Below, in pieces: positions 30,659 to 41,060 of a DNA stretch of 64,000 nt. Numbering within the stretch: the stretch's first letter is position 1; every line of letters begins with the position of its first letter. Source of the stretch: Thermococcus sp. M39 (GTDB lineage: Archaea; Methanobacteriota_B; Thermococci; Thermococcales; Thermococcaceae); the NCBI RefSeq assembly GCF_012027325.1, contig NZ_SNUG01000008.1, forward strand, positions 1 through 64,000, given 5' to 3'. The notes under the pieces are model-generated. The model was not told the DNA's origin, ran no database searches, and worked only from the letters and a program-made list of their open reading frames with translations. A program made the position numbers and the translations under genes.

Positions 30659-31072
30659 TCACTCCCCAATAGCTTGCAGAATTACTTTTCTCTTTCTTGG
30701 CCTTACATCAAGCTCAACGAAGAATATCTGCTGCCATATTCCTCTAACCAGCTTACCATCAATGATTGGTAGAACTAATGATGGTCCCAGCAGAGAAGCT
30801 CTCAGATGAGAGTGGGCATTGTTGTCAATCAGATCATGATTATATCCTTGTCCTCTTGGGACGAGTTCTCTCAATATTCTCTTGAAATCCTCAAGGAGTC
30901 CGCTTTCGTGTTCAATTGTGATAACTGCTCCTGTTGCTCCTGGGACAAATATTAAGACTTGCCCATTGGTTATTCCGCTTTCTTCAACGAACCTCTCAAC
31001 CTCATGCGTTATGTCAACGAGGTCAATTTCTCCCCTTGTGGAAAAGTGAAGCTCCTTTCTTACCACTCTCAT
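30659..31072 (-). CDS. YjbQ / UPF0047 family protein
   Basis: The 137-residue protein has the UPF0047 hallmarks: VVRKELHFSTRGEIDLVDIT, GATGAVITIEHESGLLEDF, the HSHLRASLLGPSLVLPI stretch with conserved His and GIWQQIFFVELD near the end. E. coli YjbQ can replace thiamine phosphate synthase when overproduced, so a thiamine link is possible. Here the gene follows a VanZ-type gene and a ThiN-domain regulator, which supports that idea. ATG 31072 lies inside the end of the VanZ gene, preceded by GGGGTGGTG. Confidence 0.9.
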   Translation of the reverse strand: MRVVRKELHFSTRGEIDLVDITHEVERFVEESGITNGQVLIFVPGATGAVITIEHESGLLEDFKRILRELVPRGQGYNHDLIDNNAHSHLRASLLGPSLVLPIIDGKLVRGIWQQIFFVELDVRPRKRKVILQAIGE

Positions 31073-31349
31073 ACCACCACCCCACAATAACTCCAACTCC
31101 AAAGCCTATTAGGTTTGCGACCATATCATAGTACGAAAAGCATCTTCCGGGGACAAAGAGCTGGAGGTATTCAAGGACAATAGGCAACGCGAGGAGAAAA
31201 GCCTTATCATACCCCAAAATTCCCAAAATAAGGAACTCCAAGAAGTGTGCAATTTTATCTCCTCCGCTTATTGGAACTGTCGGAACTCTGGGGGTTAAGT
31301 TAGCATAGAGGAGAAAAAGCAAGTATGCAAAGAGAAGCTTCTTTCTCAT
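31023..31349 (-). CDS. VanZ-like membrane protein
   Basis: The 108-residue protein has three hydrophobic segments and VanZ features: an early SGGDKIAHFLEFLILG, then VLEYLQLFVPGRCFSYYDMV and ANLIGFGVGVIVGW. VanZ-family proteins are membrane proteins of unclear function. It overlaps yjbQ by about 50 bp and the upstream thiR-like gene by 4 bp, making a tight three-gene operon. Confidence 0.8.
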   Translation of the reverse strand: MRKKLLFAYLLFLLYANLTPRVPTVPISGGDKIAHFLEFLILGILGYDKAFLLALPIVLEYLQLFVPGRCFSYYDMVANLIGFGVGVIVGWWYESGKKGASLFHKGRN

Positions 31350-32239
31350 AGGAAACTCTCCAGCTTCTTAACCTTCTCAACAACTTCAATTGGATCTCTT
31401 CCGAAGATGTAAACACATGGCTCAATTCCAAAAGCCCCCTTGTCTATCACTGCATCTAAGGCACCTTTTTCTTTAAAAAGCTGAACTATTAACTCAACAG
31501 TTTTGTCCTCATCCCTCTTCTTTTCTTCTATGCCATCCACTTTGAATCCTGCTTTTCTGAGTGCATCTTCTATTTTTTCATCGAATTTTATATTAATGAC
31601 ACTTCTTATTTCTGGAGCAACCTTTGAGAGCTCAAGAAGAATCTTTGCTGTATGCCTGCTCACACCAAATTCTGGTGGCAAAGCAAAAGCCTTTCCCTTT
31701 ACAACTGTTATCCTCCCCGGAACTGCTGCTACATCACTAAAATCTTTAGGCTCCGGTAAAGCGTAAGCTATGTTGCTCCTAATTTCGGGAATTAGCTGAA
31801 GGAACTTATCATCTTGCAAAAGCTCGCTCAAAGCCAAATTTAACCTTTCTAAAACTTCACTCCTTGAGGGTATCGTCATAAAAATTTCCCTGCAGATTGA
31901 CTCCTCAATTCCAGCATACTCTGCATAATATTTGCAGAGAAATCCGCACTGGAAAAGCTCAAAAAACTTTCTCGCCGTGAATTTTATAATTTCCTCTTTT
32001 TTAGCACCATAAGTTATGAGCTTTGCAATTTCCTCTGCAATTTCTTCAATTTTTTCGTCTAACTCCCTCTCCAACTTTTTATATTTCCCAGCCAAATACT
32101 TGCTAACCATCGCTTGAGTTATTCCCAAGTAATCAGCTATCTTTGCTTGGGTAAATCCTTCCCTATAGAGCCTTTGAGCAACTTTAGCCCTTAAAGTGGG
32201 CATTATCTCTTCAACCCAAAAGACACATGGTGTTTTCAT
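31346..32239 (-). CDS. ThiR-type regulator: HTH plus ThiN domain
   Basis: The 297-residue protein has an N-terminal HTH (RLYREGFTQAKIADYLGITQ, then AMVSKYLAGKYKKL) and a C-terminal ThiN (thiamine phosphate synthase-like) domain (IRSNIAYALPEPKDFSDVAA, GRITVVKGKAFALPPEFGVS, DKGAFGIEPCVYIFG). Such fusions lack ThiD and are known archaeal regulators of thiamine genes that sense thiamine phosphate. ATG 32239 follows GGGAGG. Divergent from pyrB across about 120 bp. Confidence 0.85.
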   Translation of the reverse strand: MKTPCVFWVEEIMPTLRAKVAQRLYREGFTQAKIADYLGITQAMVSKYLAGKYKKLERELDEKIEEIAEEIAKLITYGAKKEEIIKFTARKFFELFQCGFLCKYYAEYAGIEESICREIFMTIPSRSEVLERLNLALSELLQDDKFLQLIPEIRSNIAYALPEPKDFSDVAAVPGRITVVKGKAFALPPEFGVSRHTAKILLELSKVAPEIRSVINIKFDEKIEDALRKAGFKVDGIEEKKRDEDKTVELIVQLFKEKGALDAVIDKGAFGIEPCVYIFGRDPIEVVEKVKKLESFL

Positions 32240-32326
32240 TTTTCCTCCCATTCTTGATTTTTAAAACTTGGTTATAAAATTATCTCCCTCACAATTATAG
32301 ACAAATTTATGTCAAAAAAGCTTTAA

Positions 32327-33744
<1,418 letters not shown>

Positions 33745-33831
33745 ATTTTTCAATTTTTCTCTGTGCTATGGAATTATTAGTGTACCAAAAGCTTTATATT
33801 GCCCTTAGCTCTTTTTCCTATGGGGAGTAGT

Positions 33832-35379
33832 ATGAAACCGGCAAGGATTTTCATCATCTCGATAATTCTCATGCTGTCCCTAGGCTGCATCTCTGTCGAG
33901 ACATCTTTTCATTCCCATAACCACAACTATCCAATCAAAGTTTTTGTTCAAATCGAAGAGGAAGATGCTATTTTTGAGTTTGCAAAATTTGAGCTGACAG
34001 TTGGTAATGTAACTATTGATAAGCTGAACACTCCAGTCTTTGTTGGGAGGGTAGGCGAAAATAATGGAGAAGTCCCAGTAATTTTTACTGTAAAAGGAAG
34101 CCTCACGAACTGGTATGGGAAGAAAATCAAGATAAAGGAGCTGCTCTCATCATCTTTCAAGGCAACGAGCAATGATAAAATTTTGATAACCTTAAAAATC
34201 TATAAGGAAGAGGGCACACTTAGGGTTAAAATTGATGAAAAGAAGTCCGGAATCATCGGAAGGGACGTTCCAGAAGAAGTATTCCTAAGCCCAGAGGAAG
34301 CTCTTCTGAAGAGAGCCAAAGGAACAAAGTTTTATGAAGAACTGATAAGAGAAATCGAGAAGAACAAAGTGATAAGAGATAAACTGCTAGAAGAATACGA
34401 AAGAACGGAAAATCTGACGTATTTAAAGAGCTACAGAGACTCTTTTTATGCCATCAGAGTTTTTGGGGAGCTCGCAAAGTGGAGAGAACTAAATGACATT
34501 GAATACAAAATCCTCTTGGCAGAGCTAAAGGCAAATAACGCTTACTATTCCTATTACACCTCCCCAACCAAAGATTTTTCTGCACTCGTTTTTTCTGATG
34601 ACTCACCATATTATTCAACATTCAAGATCAAGGATTCATTCAATTCCTCCTTACCTTTTATATATTACACGGGCAGAGGCTTCAACCTCTACCCAGTAAC
34701 AGCCATCCACTGGGCCGAAATGTACTTTCAAAGAGAACAGAATGAAAAAGCTCTCCAAATCTTAAAAGAGCTCAGCCAATATGCCCAGTACGGAGAATAC
34801 AACGGAGAAGAATACGTGCTTTTCAAGAATTATTTCCACTTTGAAAATGCTTCAGTTCCATGGGTTTCTGGATATGCTCAAGGCATGGGTGCTGGGGTTT
34901 ATGCAATAGCTTATAACTTAACAGGCAATGAAACCTACTTGAGAATAGCTAAGGGGTTGGTGAATTCCTTCGACTTGCCATTAAGCATGAATGGCTTTGT
35001 TTCACACACAAAATATGGAGACTGGTATCTTGAATACAACTACAACTCAAATGAGCTCGTTCTAAACGGACACATCATAGCTCTGCAGGGGCTTTACTAT
35101 TACTGGCAGGTAACCCACGACGAAAAAGCTTGGCGGCTTTTCCAAAATGGAGTTCATGCTGTAAGAAATGCACTCCCAATATTTGATACCGGCTCGTGGT
35201 CGAAATATTCAAATATTCATGGAGATGCCAGCGAATTCTACCACCGTTTACATATTAGACTCTTGAAGTGGCTCTATGATGTTACTGGGGACAAATATTT
35301 CCTAGAATATGCAAGAAAATTAAATGATTACCTCACGATTAGAGGTCTAAAACCAGAAAAGATTCAGGTGAGCGGATGA
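33832..35379 (+). CDS. Lipoprotein related to D-glucuronyl C5-epimerase, copy 1
   Basis: The 515-residue protein has a signal peptide with a lipobox-like end (IISIILMLSLGCIS), a beta-rich N-terminal region of about 180 residues and a C-terminal alpha-toroid domain like D-glucuronyl C5-epimerase: VPWVSGYAQGMGAGVYAIAY, LEYNYNSNELVLNGHIIALQ and FDTGSWSKYSNIHGDASEFY. In eukaryotes the enzyme epimerises glucuronate to iduronate in heparan sulfate; the substrate here is unknown, perhaps a surface glycan. ATG 33832 follows GGGGAG. Its end overlaps the next gene, a shorter paralogue. Confidence 0.75.
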   Translation: MKPARIFIISIILMLSLGCISVETSFHSHNHNYPIKVFVQIEEEDAIFEFAKFELTVGNVTIDKLNTPVFVGRVGENNGEVPVIFTVKGSLTNWYGKKIKIKELLSSSFKATSNDKILITLKIYKEEGTLRVKIDEKKSGIIGRDVPEEVFLSPEEALLKRAKGTKFYEELIREIEKNKVIRDKLLEEYERTENLTYLKSYRDSFYAIRVFGELAKWRELNDIEYKILLAELKANNAYYSYYTSPTKDFSALVFSDDSPYYSTFKIKDSFNSSLPFIYYTGRGFNLYPVTAIHWAEMYFQREQNEKALQILKELSQYAQYGEYNGEEYVLFKNYFHFENASVPWVSGYAQGMGAGVYAIAYNLTGNETYLRIAKGLVNSFDLPLSMNGFVSHTKYGDWYLEYNYNSNELVLNGHIIALQGLYYYWQVTHDEKAWRLFQNGVHAVRNALPIFDTGSWSKYSNIHGDASEFYHRLHIRLLKWLYDVTGDKYFLEYARKLNDYLTIRGLKPEKIQVSG

Positions 35380-36479
35380 GAGAGAAAGCTTTAATTTTGG
35401 TCTTTATGCTGCTGACTTCTTCTCTCTTTGCTATATATGAAAATGCAGAAAACCAAGTTTTAGCTCAAACCGAGGATCCAGAACTTATCACTCTTCTCCA
35501 AGGAAACGAGAATGTTGTGCTTGATAACTTCATAGCATTTCTCAGCACCATGAATCCTCTTTATCTAATCTCAAGCTTTGAGGCTTCTTATCCCCTTTTA
35601 GTGTTTTCAAAGGTAGAGCTAACCCCAGAGAGAAATAAAATCTTAAAAGCAACACTAAGAGCAAACAATGAATTCTATTCCCACTATTTATCACCACTTA
35701 AAAGCTTCTATGCAGTTTCATTTGCAAGCTCTGCACCATATAATAGCGTATTTCTTGCAAACTCAAGCTTTAAAAGTGCCTTGCCCTATGTACACTACAA
35801 CTTTAGGGGATTAGTTCTTTATCCAGTTACAGCACTCCACTGGGCTGATGTTTATTTCCAGATAGGTAAAGAAGAGAAAGCTCTAGAAATATTAAGGGAA
35901 CTCCGGCAGTACTTGGTCACAAAGAATTACCAAGGACTAGAATATGCAGTTTTTGAAAACTACTTCCACTTCGAGAACTCTTCAATCCCTTGGATTTCAG
36001 GCTATGCTCAGGGACTAGGTGCTGGCTTGTATGCAAGAGCTTACAACATTACAAAAAATGAGAGCTACCTAAAAACTGCCCAGCTCCTAATGAACTCATT
36101 CAGAGTTTCTTACAGCAAAGGAGGATTTGTTGTAAATTCAACTTATGGACTTTGGATTTTAGAGTATGCTTACAACTCAAACGAGCTTGTGCTGAATGGA
36201 CATATAATAGCACTCCAAGGTGTTTATTACTATTGGGAAATTACAAACGATACCTATGCAAAATGGGTTTTTGATGAAGGTGTGAAAGCTGTTAAAAAAG
36301 CTCTCCCGGACTTCGATGAAAACGGATGGAGCTTGTACTCAAACATTCATGGCAGAGCGATGAAAAATTATCACAAACTCCATATCCAGCTTTTGGAATG
36401 GCTCTATGAAAAAACAAAAGATGAAAAATTCAAGGAATACGCAGAAAGATGGAGGAGATCACTCCAAAATGTGGGGTAG
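35376..36479 (+). CDS. Secreted protein related to D-glucuronyl C5-epimerase, copy 2
   Basis: The 367-residue paralogue of the preceding gene has a signal peptide (ALILVFMLLTSSLFAIYENA) and only the C-terminal domain: IPWISGYAQGLGAGLYARAY, LEYAYNSNELVLNGHIIALQ and SLYSNIHGRAMKNYHKLHIQ. It lacks the N-terminal beta region and lipobox of copy 1. The ATGA overlap shows co-translation. The pair probably arose by tandem duplication and may work on the same polymer. Confidence 0.75.
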   Translation: MREKALILVFMLLTSSLFAIYENAENQVLAQTEDPELITLLQGNENVVLDNFIAFLSTMNPLYLISSFEASYPLLVFSKVELTPERNKILKATLRANNEFYSHYLSPLKSFYAVSFASSAPYNSVFLANSSFKSALPYVHYNFRGLVLYPVTALHWADVYFQIGKEEKALEILRELRQYLVTKNYQGLEYAVFENYFHFENSSIPWISGYAQGLGAGLYARAYNITKNESYLKTAQLLMNSFRVSYSKGGFVVNSTYGLWILEYAYNSNELVLNGHIIALQGVYYYWEITNDTYAKWVFDEGVKAVKKALPDFDENGWSLYSNIHGRAMKNYHKLHIQLLEWLYEKTKDEKFKEYAERWRRSLQNVG

Positions 36480-37043
36480 TGCCCTAATTACAGGCAGACT
36501 TATTAGGATTCCTCCGATTACATCCACGGCACTCTGAATTGCATTTGGAATTGCTATCACAAGCCAAAATGGAATGTGGAACCACTCCTCAATCTTTGGG
36601 ATAACTTGCTCTCTTGGAATGCCGAGCCATATTGGAAGTGCATAATAATAGTTCAGTCCAACCATGAGAGGTATTCTAATCGCAATGCTAATCAGATAAG
36701 CAGAAACGATAAATGCAATGAGCTGCTTTTCTGTGTAGCTCTCTGGATTGAATTTTGTAAGTTTTTTTGCTATCTCAAGACCTAAGATTACGCTGAGCGT
36801 TGCAAAGAACTTCATGCTAGCACCAAGCCATGATGCTGGGGACACTATGCTGAGTCCAACGAAGAGCAACGCTAGAGATATCAAGGAACTTGTAAAGCCT
36901 AGTAAGATGTAAACAACAACTATTGGTATTGCAACTAAATCTATCGTCATCCCCCACTGAGTAGGCACCTTGAGTGGAGAAACATTTAACATTAAACTAA
37001 GAGCCAGCATTATTCCAATTAGAGCTATCTCCCTTGATTTCAT
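36459..37043 (-). CDS. ECF-transporter S component-like membrane protein
   Basis: The 194-residue protein has about six transmembrane segments and starts MKSREIALIGIMLALSLMLN, the typical first helix of ECF S components (RibU/BioY-like). These give substrate specificity for vitamins or metals and need EcfAT modules, not present nearby. Substrate unknown. Its 3' end overlaps the C5-epimerase copy 2 gene by 21 bp on the opposite strand. It shares a regulatory region with the cysteine desulfurase. Confidence 0.75.
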   Translation of the reverse strand: MKSREIALIGIMLALSLMLNVSPLKVPTQWGMTIDLVAIPIVVVYILLGFTSSLISLALLFVGLSIVSPASWLGASMKFFATLSVILGLEIAKKLTKFNPESYTEKQLIAFIVSAYLISIAIRIPLMVGLNYYYALPIWLGIPREQVIPKIEEWFHIPFWLVIAIPNAIQSAVDVIGGILISLPVIRALPHILE

Positions 37044-37064
37044 TCACACCACCATTTCCAAGTT

Positions 37065-37117
37065 TGTTCCATAATTTATAAAATTTTGTTCCATAAATAG
37101 AACAATTGAATGGAACA
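37065..37117. promoter_or_regulatory. Three TGTTCCAT-type half-sites between divergent genes
   Basis: TGTTCCAT occurs at 37065-37072 and 37087-37094 (22-bp period, both followed by AA) and inverted, ATGGAACA, at 37110-37117. The second and third form a perfect 8-bp inverted repeat with a 15-bp spacer. The stretch lies in the divergent promoter of the ECF component and the cysteine desulfurase. Confidence 0.55.
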
Positions 37118-37174
37118 CATTTGAGAAGCAAATCCTTTATAGTTCCTTGAACGAGTTTTCATAGGTGGTTTGAA

Positions 37175-38365
37175 ATGAGAATTCCAGAAGATGTTAGAAA
37201 GGACATCCCTCTTACACAAGAGGTCATTTACTTTGACAACACAGCTACAAGTTTAACCCCAATTCCAGTTGTTGAAGCCATGAACGAGTATTACCTCAAA
37301 TACAGAGCAAACGTTCACAGAGGTGTTCACCGGTTATCCCAGATGGCGACACACAAATATGAGGAAGCAAGGAAAATTGTTGCAGATTTCATTGGTGCAA
37401 AGTTTGAGGAGATAGTTTTCACAAAAAACACAAGCGAGAGCTTAAACCTAGTTGCCCTTGGATTGGAGTGGAAGAAAGGCGACAAAATAGTAACAACACC
37501 TTATGAGCACCACTCTGATTTGCTCCCTTGGCAGAGGGTTGCAAAGAAGTATGGAGCAAAGCTTGAAATTATTGAAGGGGATGATGAGGGAAACCTTGAT
37601 CTAGCAGATGCCGAGAAAAAGATTAAAGGTGCAAAGCTTGTTGCAGTTCAGCACGTTTCTAATGCTTTAGGAGTCATCCATGAGGTTGAAGAGATTGGAA
37701 AGATAGCAAAAGAAGAAGGAGCTATATTTGTCGTAGATGCAGCCCAAAGTGTAGGGCACATGGAAGTTGATGTGAGAAAGCTACACGCAGACTTTTTAGC
37801 TTTCTCTGGCCATAAAGGACCATTAGGACCAACAGGCATTGGAGTTCTGTATATTAATGAAGAGATGTTTGACATCTTTGAGCCCCCATTAATAGGCGGA
37901 GGAACCATTGAAGATGTTGATCTCTGCTGTTACAAGCTTACAGCTCCTCCAGAGAGATATGAAGCTGGTACTCCAAACATTGGTGGAGCAATAGGATTAG
38001 CGGCTGGAATTAAGTACATTGAAAAGATTGGGCTAGATAAAATCGAAAAGCAAGAGCATAAACTCGTCAAAAGAACAACTGAAGGTCTAACAGAGCTTGA
38101 AATTCCATGGTACGGACCGAGAAACTTGAAAAAACACGCTGGAGTTGTTAGCTTTAACGTTCCACCATTACACCCACATGATGTTGCTGCTATATTAGAT
38201 GAGCACAACATAATGGTTCGCTCTGGACACCACTGTGCTCTGCCAGTGATGAAGCGCTTGGGAATTAACGGAACAGTAAGAGCTTCATTCCATGTCTACA
38301 ACAGCATTGAAGAAGTCGAGACATTCTTGGGTGTCTTGGAGGAGCTCGTTAAAAGCTTGCGTTAG
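37175..38365 (+). CDS. Cysteine desulfurase, SufS/CsdA type
   Basis: The 396-residue PLP enzyme takes sulfur from cysteine to an active-site persulfide. Visible are IYFDNTATSLTPIPVVEAMN, the HHSDLLPWQ loop, the PLP lysine in FSGHKGPLGPTGIGVLY and the catalytic Cys in VRSGHHCALPVMKRLGINGT. The RxGxHCA form is that of group II (SufS-like) enzymes. It probably supplies the SufBCD system encoded 12 kb away and the ThiI route. Start ATG 37175 follows GGTGG. Confidence 0.95.
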   Translation: MRIPEDVRKDIPLTQEVIYFDNTATSLTPIPVVEAMNEYYLKYRANVHRGVHRLSQMATHKYEEARKIVADFIGAKFEEIVFTKNTSESLNLVALGLEWKKGDKIVTTPYEHHSDLLPWQRVAKKYGAKLEIIEGDDEGNLDLADAEKKIKGAKLVAVQHVSNALGVIHEVEEIGKIAKEEGAIFVVDAAQSVGHMEVDVRKLHADFLAFSGHKGPLGPTGIGVLYINEEMFDIFEPPLIGGGTIEDVDLCCYKLTAPPERYEAGTPNIGGAIGLAAGIKYIEKIGLDKIEKQEHKLVKRTTEGLTELEIPWYGPRNLKKHAGVVSFNVPPLHPHDVAAILDEHNIMVRSGHHCALPVMKRLGINGTVRASFHVYNSIEEVETFLGVLEELVKSLR

Positions 38366-38401
38366 CTTTTTCTCTTTTAACATTAATTTGGGGAATTTAA
38401 A

Positions 38402-39037
38402 ATGATAGAAGGAATTCCAGCACCAAGCGCTTACCTTTATAATTTCATGGTAAAGAAAAGGAGAAACTTCGACAAAAAGATAGCTGAAGGGGTAACCTCA
38501 AAAATAAAGGAAGGACGACTCTTGGACGTAGGGACTGGACCAGGAATTATTCCAATTGAAATAGCGAAAACAAACCCAAATTTGGAAGTGTGGGGAATAG
38601 ATATCTCAAAAACAATGATAAAGCTTGCAAAAAAGAATGCAGAAAAAGCTGGCGTCAATAATGTGCGATTTGAAGTTATGAGCGTTTATAATTTGGAATT
38701 TCCAAACGAGCATTTTAATTTCATTATAAGTGTTGGAGCCCTTCATCATTTTAGCAACCCATTGAGAGCATTTAATGAAATGTACAGAGTTCTAAAATCG
38801 GGCGGAGAGGCATGGATTTATGACTTCATCACAGATGTTAGCAAGCAAGAACTCAGAGAGTTTTTGAAAAGCGTTAACTTCCCATACTTTCCTTGGGGAA
38901 TTGGATTCAGACTTCATGGGTTGAAATACAAGGAATGGGTTGGAAGAATATTCCAAGCAGCCAAAAGAAGCAGCTTTGATGAATATGCACTGGAAAAACA
39001 AGGAGCTTTAATGAAGCTTATCCTAAAGAAAAGCTAG
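38402..39037 (+). CDS. Class I SAM-dependent methyltransferase
   Basis: The 211-residue protein has motif I LLDVGTGPGIIPIEIAK, motif II VWGIDISKTMIKLAKKNAEK, and then FIISVGALHHFSNPLRAFNE and VLKSGGEAWIYDF. This fits the UbiE/Methyltransf_11 group. Substrate unknown. It follows the cysteine desulfurase by about 35 bp and may be co-transcribed. Confidence 0.85.
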   Translation: MIEGIPAPSAYLYNFMVKKRRNFDKKIAEGVTSKIKEGRLLDVGTGPGIIPIEIAKTNPNLEVWGIDISKTMIKLAKKNAEKAGVNNVRFEVMSVYNLEFPNEHFNFIISVGALHHFSNPLRAFNEMYRVLKSGGEAWIYDFITDVSKQELREFLKSVNFPYFPWGIGFRLHGLKYKEWVGRIFQAAKRSSFDEYALEKQGALMKLILKKS

Positions 39038-39095
39038 AGCATTTTGACATAAATCTTTTTATCGCTCCCCCCTAAATTTTATCGAGGTGATGCTC

Positions 39096-39371
39096 ATGCT
39101 CATTGCAAAACCATGCACAAGTATGAAAGCCATAAACATAACTCCAGAGGAGAAATACAATGTTGATATGGAAGAACTCTGTGAGTGCTTAGCTGAGAAA
39201 GGATTTCAGATAAAGAGGGTTACACGATTCTTGGCTTTAGTTAAGAAAAAGTATGATATAAGTGTATTTCCAAGCGGGAAGATTATTGTAAAAGACACTG
39301 ATGACAAAGATGAAGCATTAAAAATAGCAAAGGAGATTTATGAGTGCATGGAGCCATACAAGGTGGTTTAA
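39096..39371 (+). CDS. Small protein homologous to the C-terminal domain of the ThiF-like protein
   Basis: The 91-residue protein reads ITPEEKYNVDMEELCECLAE and later YDISVFPSGKIIVKDTDDKD. This aligns along its length with the end of the E1-like protein at 27408-28367 (VTPPEKMSVNLDELAKRLEA; YAEILIFKSGRMVVRGAEDE). It has Cys near the N-terminus (KPCTSM) and a CEC pair. A role in sulfur transfer or carrier binding is a guess from this homology. ATG 39096 follows GAGGTGATG. It overlaps the next gene (TAATG). Confidence 0.7.
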   Translation: MLIAKPCTSMKAINITPEEKYNVDMEELCECLAEKGFQIKRVTRFLALVKKKYDISVFPSGKIIVKDTDDKDEALKIAKEIYECMEPYKVV

Positions 39372-40171
39372 TGTTTACAAAAGAGTTCATTGCAGAAAAA
39401 ATTAGGGAAATTCGAAAAAGGTATGGCTTTGAGGAGGTTCCCTTTTTTATTGATGAAGTTATCTATGACAGCGAAGGGGATAAGCTGTTCATCATAGCAA
39501 GAGATAGGAGCGACAAAAGTGCAATTATAGGCAACAGCTTTGTGATTGGAAAGCTTAGAGAAGAACTTGGAGTGAAACAAGTTACTGTATATTCCAAGCT
39601 TGACTTGCTGATTAAGAAAAAGAGGATTAAGGAAAACATTAGAAGAATTGAAAGCACGCATTTAGAGTTTCTAAAACCCATACTTGAAGCAGAGCTTAAA
39701 TTTCCCCCAAGAAAATGGCCAGAGCTTAAGGATAATGGAGAAGCTTTAGTCTTCTTGAGCTTCAACGCTAAGGCCATGATTGGCTTTGCCGAAAAAGTTG
39801 GGTTAATTCCCGTGAAAGTTGGGATTAAATATGCCTTTCCGAAATGGGAGTACGAAACAATTGAAGGCTCACCAAAAGAAGTTCTATTTCCAGATGATGA
39901 AAAGTTGATAGAAATTGCAAAGGAAAAAGGTCTGAGGATTATAATTTCTGACTTTCCTTTTGATTTGAAGTTTAAAGAGGATATTGCACTTTTAAATCCT
40001 CTCCGATTTTTGCACATGGGGTTCTTTGAGGCGAAATATTTCTTTGGTTTTGAAAAGCCAGTAAATTTTGACAAAAATGCTTTAGTGAATTTTGTAATCA
40101 GCTATGTTTACGAAGGTCTTATGGAGTCAACTGATGGTGCGAACTTAATCTGGAGAGGCTGGAAAAGGTGA
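39371..40171 (+). CDS. Hypothetical protein coupled to the ThiF-tail homologue
   Basis: The 266-residue soluble protein begins MFTKEFIAEKIREIRKRYGF. It shows regular alpha/beta composition with conserved-looking stretches ALVFLSFNAKAMIGFAEKVG and IIISDFPFDLKFKEDIALLN. I see no P-loop, metal site or membrane segment and recognise no family. Translational coupling to the small upstream protein suggests a joint role. GGTGG precedes the ATG. Confidence 0.7.
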   Translation: MFTKEFIAEKIREIRKRYGFEEVPFFIDEVIYDSEGDKLFIIARDRSDKSAIIGNSFVIGKLREELGVKQVTVYSKLDLLIKKKRIKENIRRIESTHLEFLKPILEAELKFPPRKWPELKDNGEALVFLSFNAKAMIGFAEKVGLIPVKVGIKYAFPKWEYETIEGSPKEVLFPDDEKLIEIAKEKGLRIIISDFPFDLKFKEDIALLNPLRFLHMGFFEAKYFFGFEKPVNFDKNALVNFVISYVYEGLMESTDGANLIWRGWKR

Positions 40172-40232
40172 AATATCCAAACGGCAAAACTCTTTTAAGC
40201 CATTATTAATAAAGTTGTTAGGTGTTAAATAA

Positions 40233-41051
40233 ATGATTGGTATATATGACGAGATAACGTTTGTCTCTGATGTCGTGAATTTCATATTCGTGCTGATAGT
40301 TTTTGTAGTCACATTTAGGTATCGACACGCTTTCGTGAACAAATTCCCATCCCTAAAGGGATTTTATTACACAATTCTAGTAAGCCTTGGGATAGCAGTC
40401 GTGGGTAATGTAATTGACGTTTTTGATAACTTAATAATCCAAGGACGTTATTTAGGGAGCCAATTTACAGATCAGCTAACAAGTTGGATATATGCAATAA
40501 CAATAGCTTTCATAGGAATTGGTTGGATAAATGTTATAGTGAATATAGTAGAGAAATACAACCCGGTTCCAGTAGTCAGGGAGGATCTTGAAAAAACAGT
40601 GAAAGTTCATCTTGATTCAGGACTCTATATTTGCACCGATGAAAATAAATGCTATACCTATTTCAAGGCATTACTAGCTGAGCGTCCTGGGCTTGTAATT
40701 TCAAGAAATCCTCCAGAAATTGTCAGAAAAGCCTTGGGACTTAGAGAAACACCAATACTGTGGCTGACAAAGGTTGAAAGAAAAGACACTGTATACCCTA
40801 CAAATCTCCCCTACCTAATGCAAACTCTTGTCAACTTTATGAAAAAAGAGGGAAAACCAAAGGTCATACTTCTAGAAGGTCTCGAATACCTTACTACTGA
40901 AAACGGCTTCAAAAGCATTTTTAAATTCCTAACGACTCTCAAAGATTACGCACTGGTAAACAACTCAATAATCATAATACCAATTGAAAGCAAAGCCTAC
41001 GATGATAGAGATATCCATCTATTGCTAAGGGAATTCAAAGTTATAAGCTGA
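40233..41051 (+). CDS. DUF835 membrane protein 1
   Basis: The 272-residue protein has three N-terminal transmembrane segments (VVNFIFVLIVFVVTFRYRHA; YYTILVSLGIAVVGNVI; SWIYAITIAFIGIGWINVIV) and a cytoplasmic DUF835 domain with KVILLEGLEYLTTENGFKSI and FKFLTTLKDYALVNNSIIII. The DUF835 fold looks like a P-loop-less RecA/KaiC-like core; function unknown. A second family member lies 1.2 kb downstream. Confidence 0.8.
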   Translation: MIGIYDEITFVSDVVNFIFVLIVFVVTFRYRHAFVNKFPSLKGFYYTILVSLGIAVVGNVIDVFDNLIIQGRYLGSQFTDQLTSWIYAITIAFIGIGWINVIVNIVEKYNPVPVVREDLEKTVKVHLDSGLYICTDENKCYTYFKALLAERPGLVISRNPPEIVRKALGLRETPILWLTKVERKDTVYPTNLPYLMQTLVNFMKKEGKPKVILLEGLEYLTTENGFKSIFKFLTTLKDYALVNNSIIIIPIESKAYDDRDIHLLLREFKVIS

Positions 41052-41060
41052 GGTGATAAA

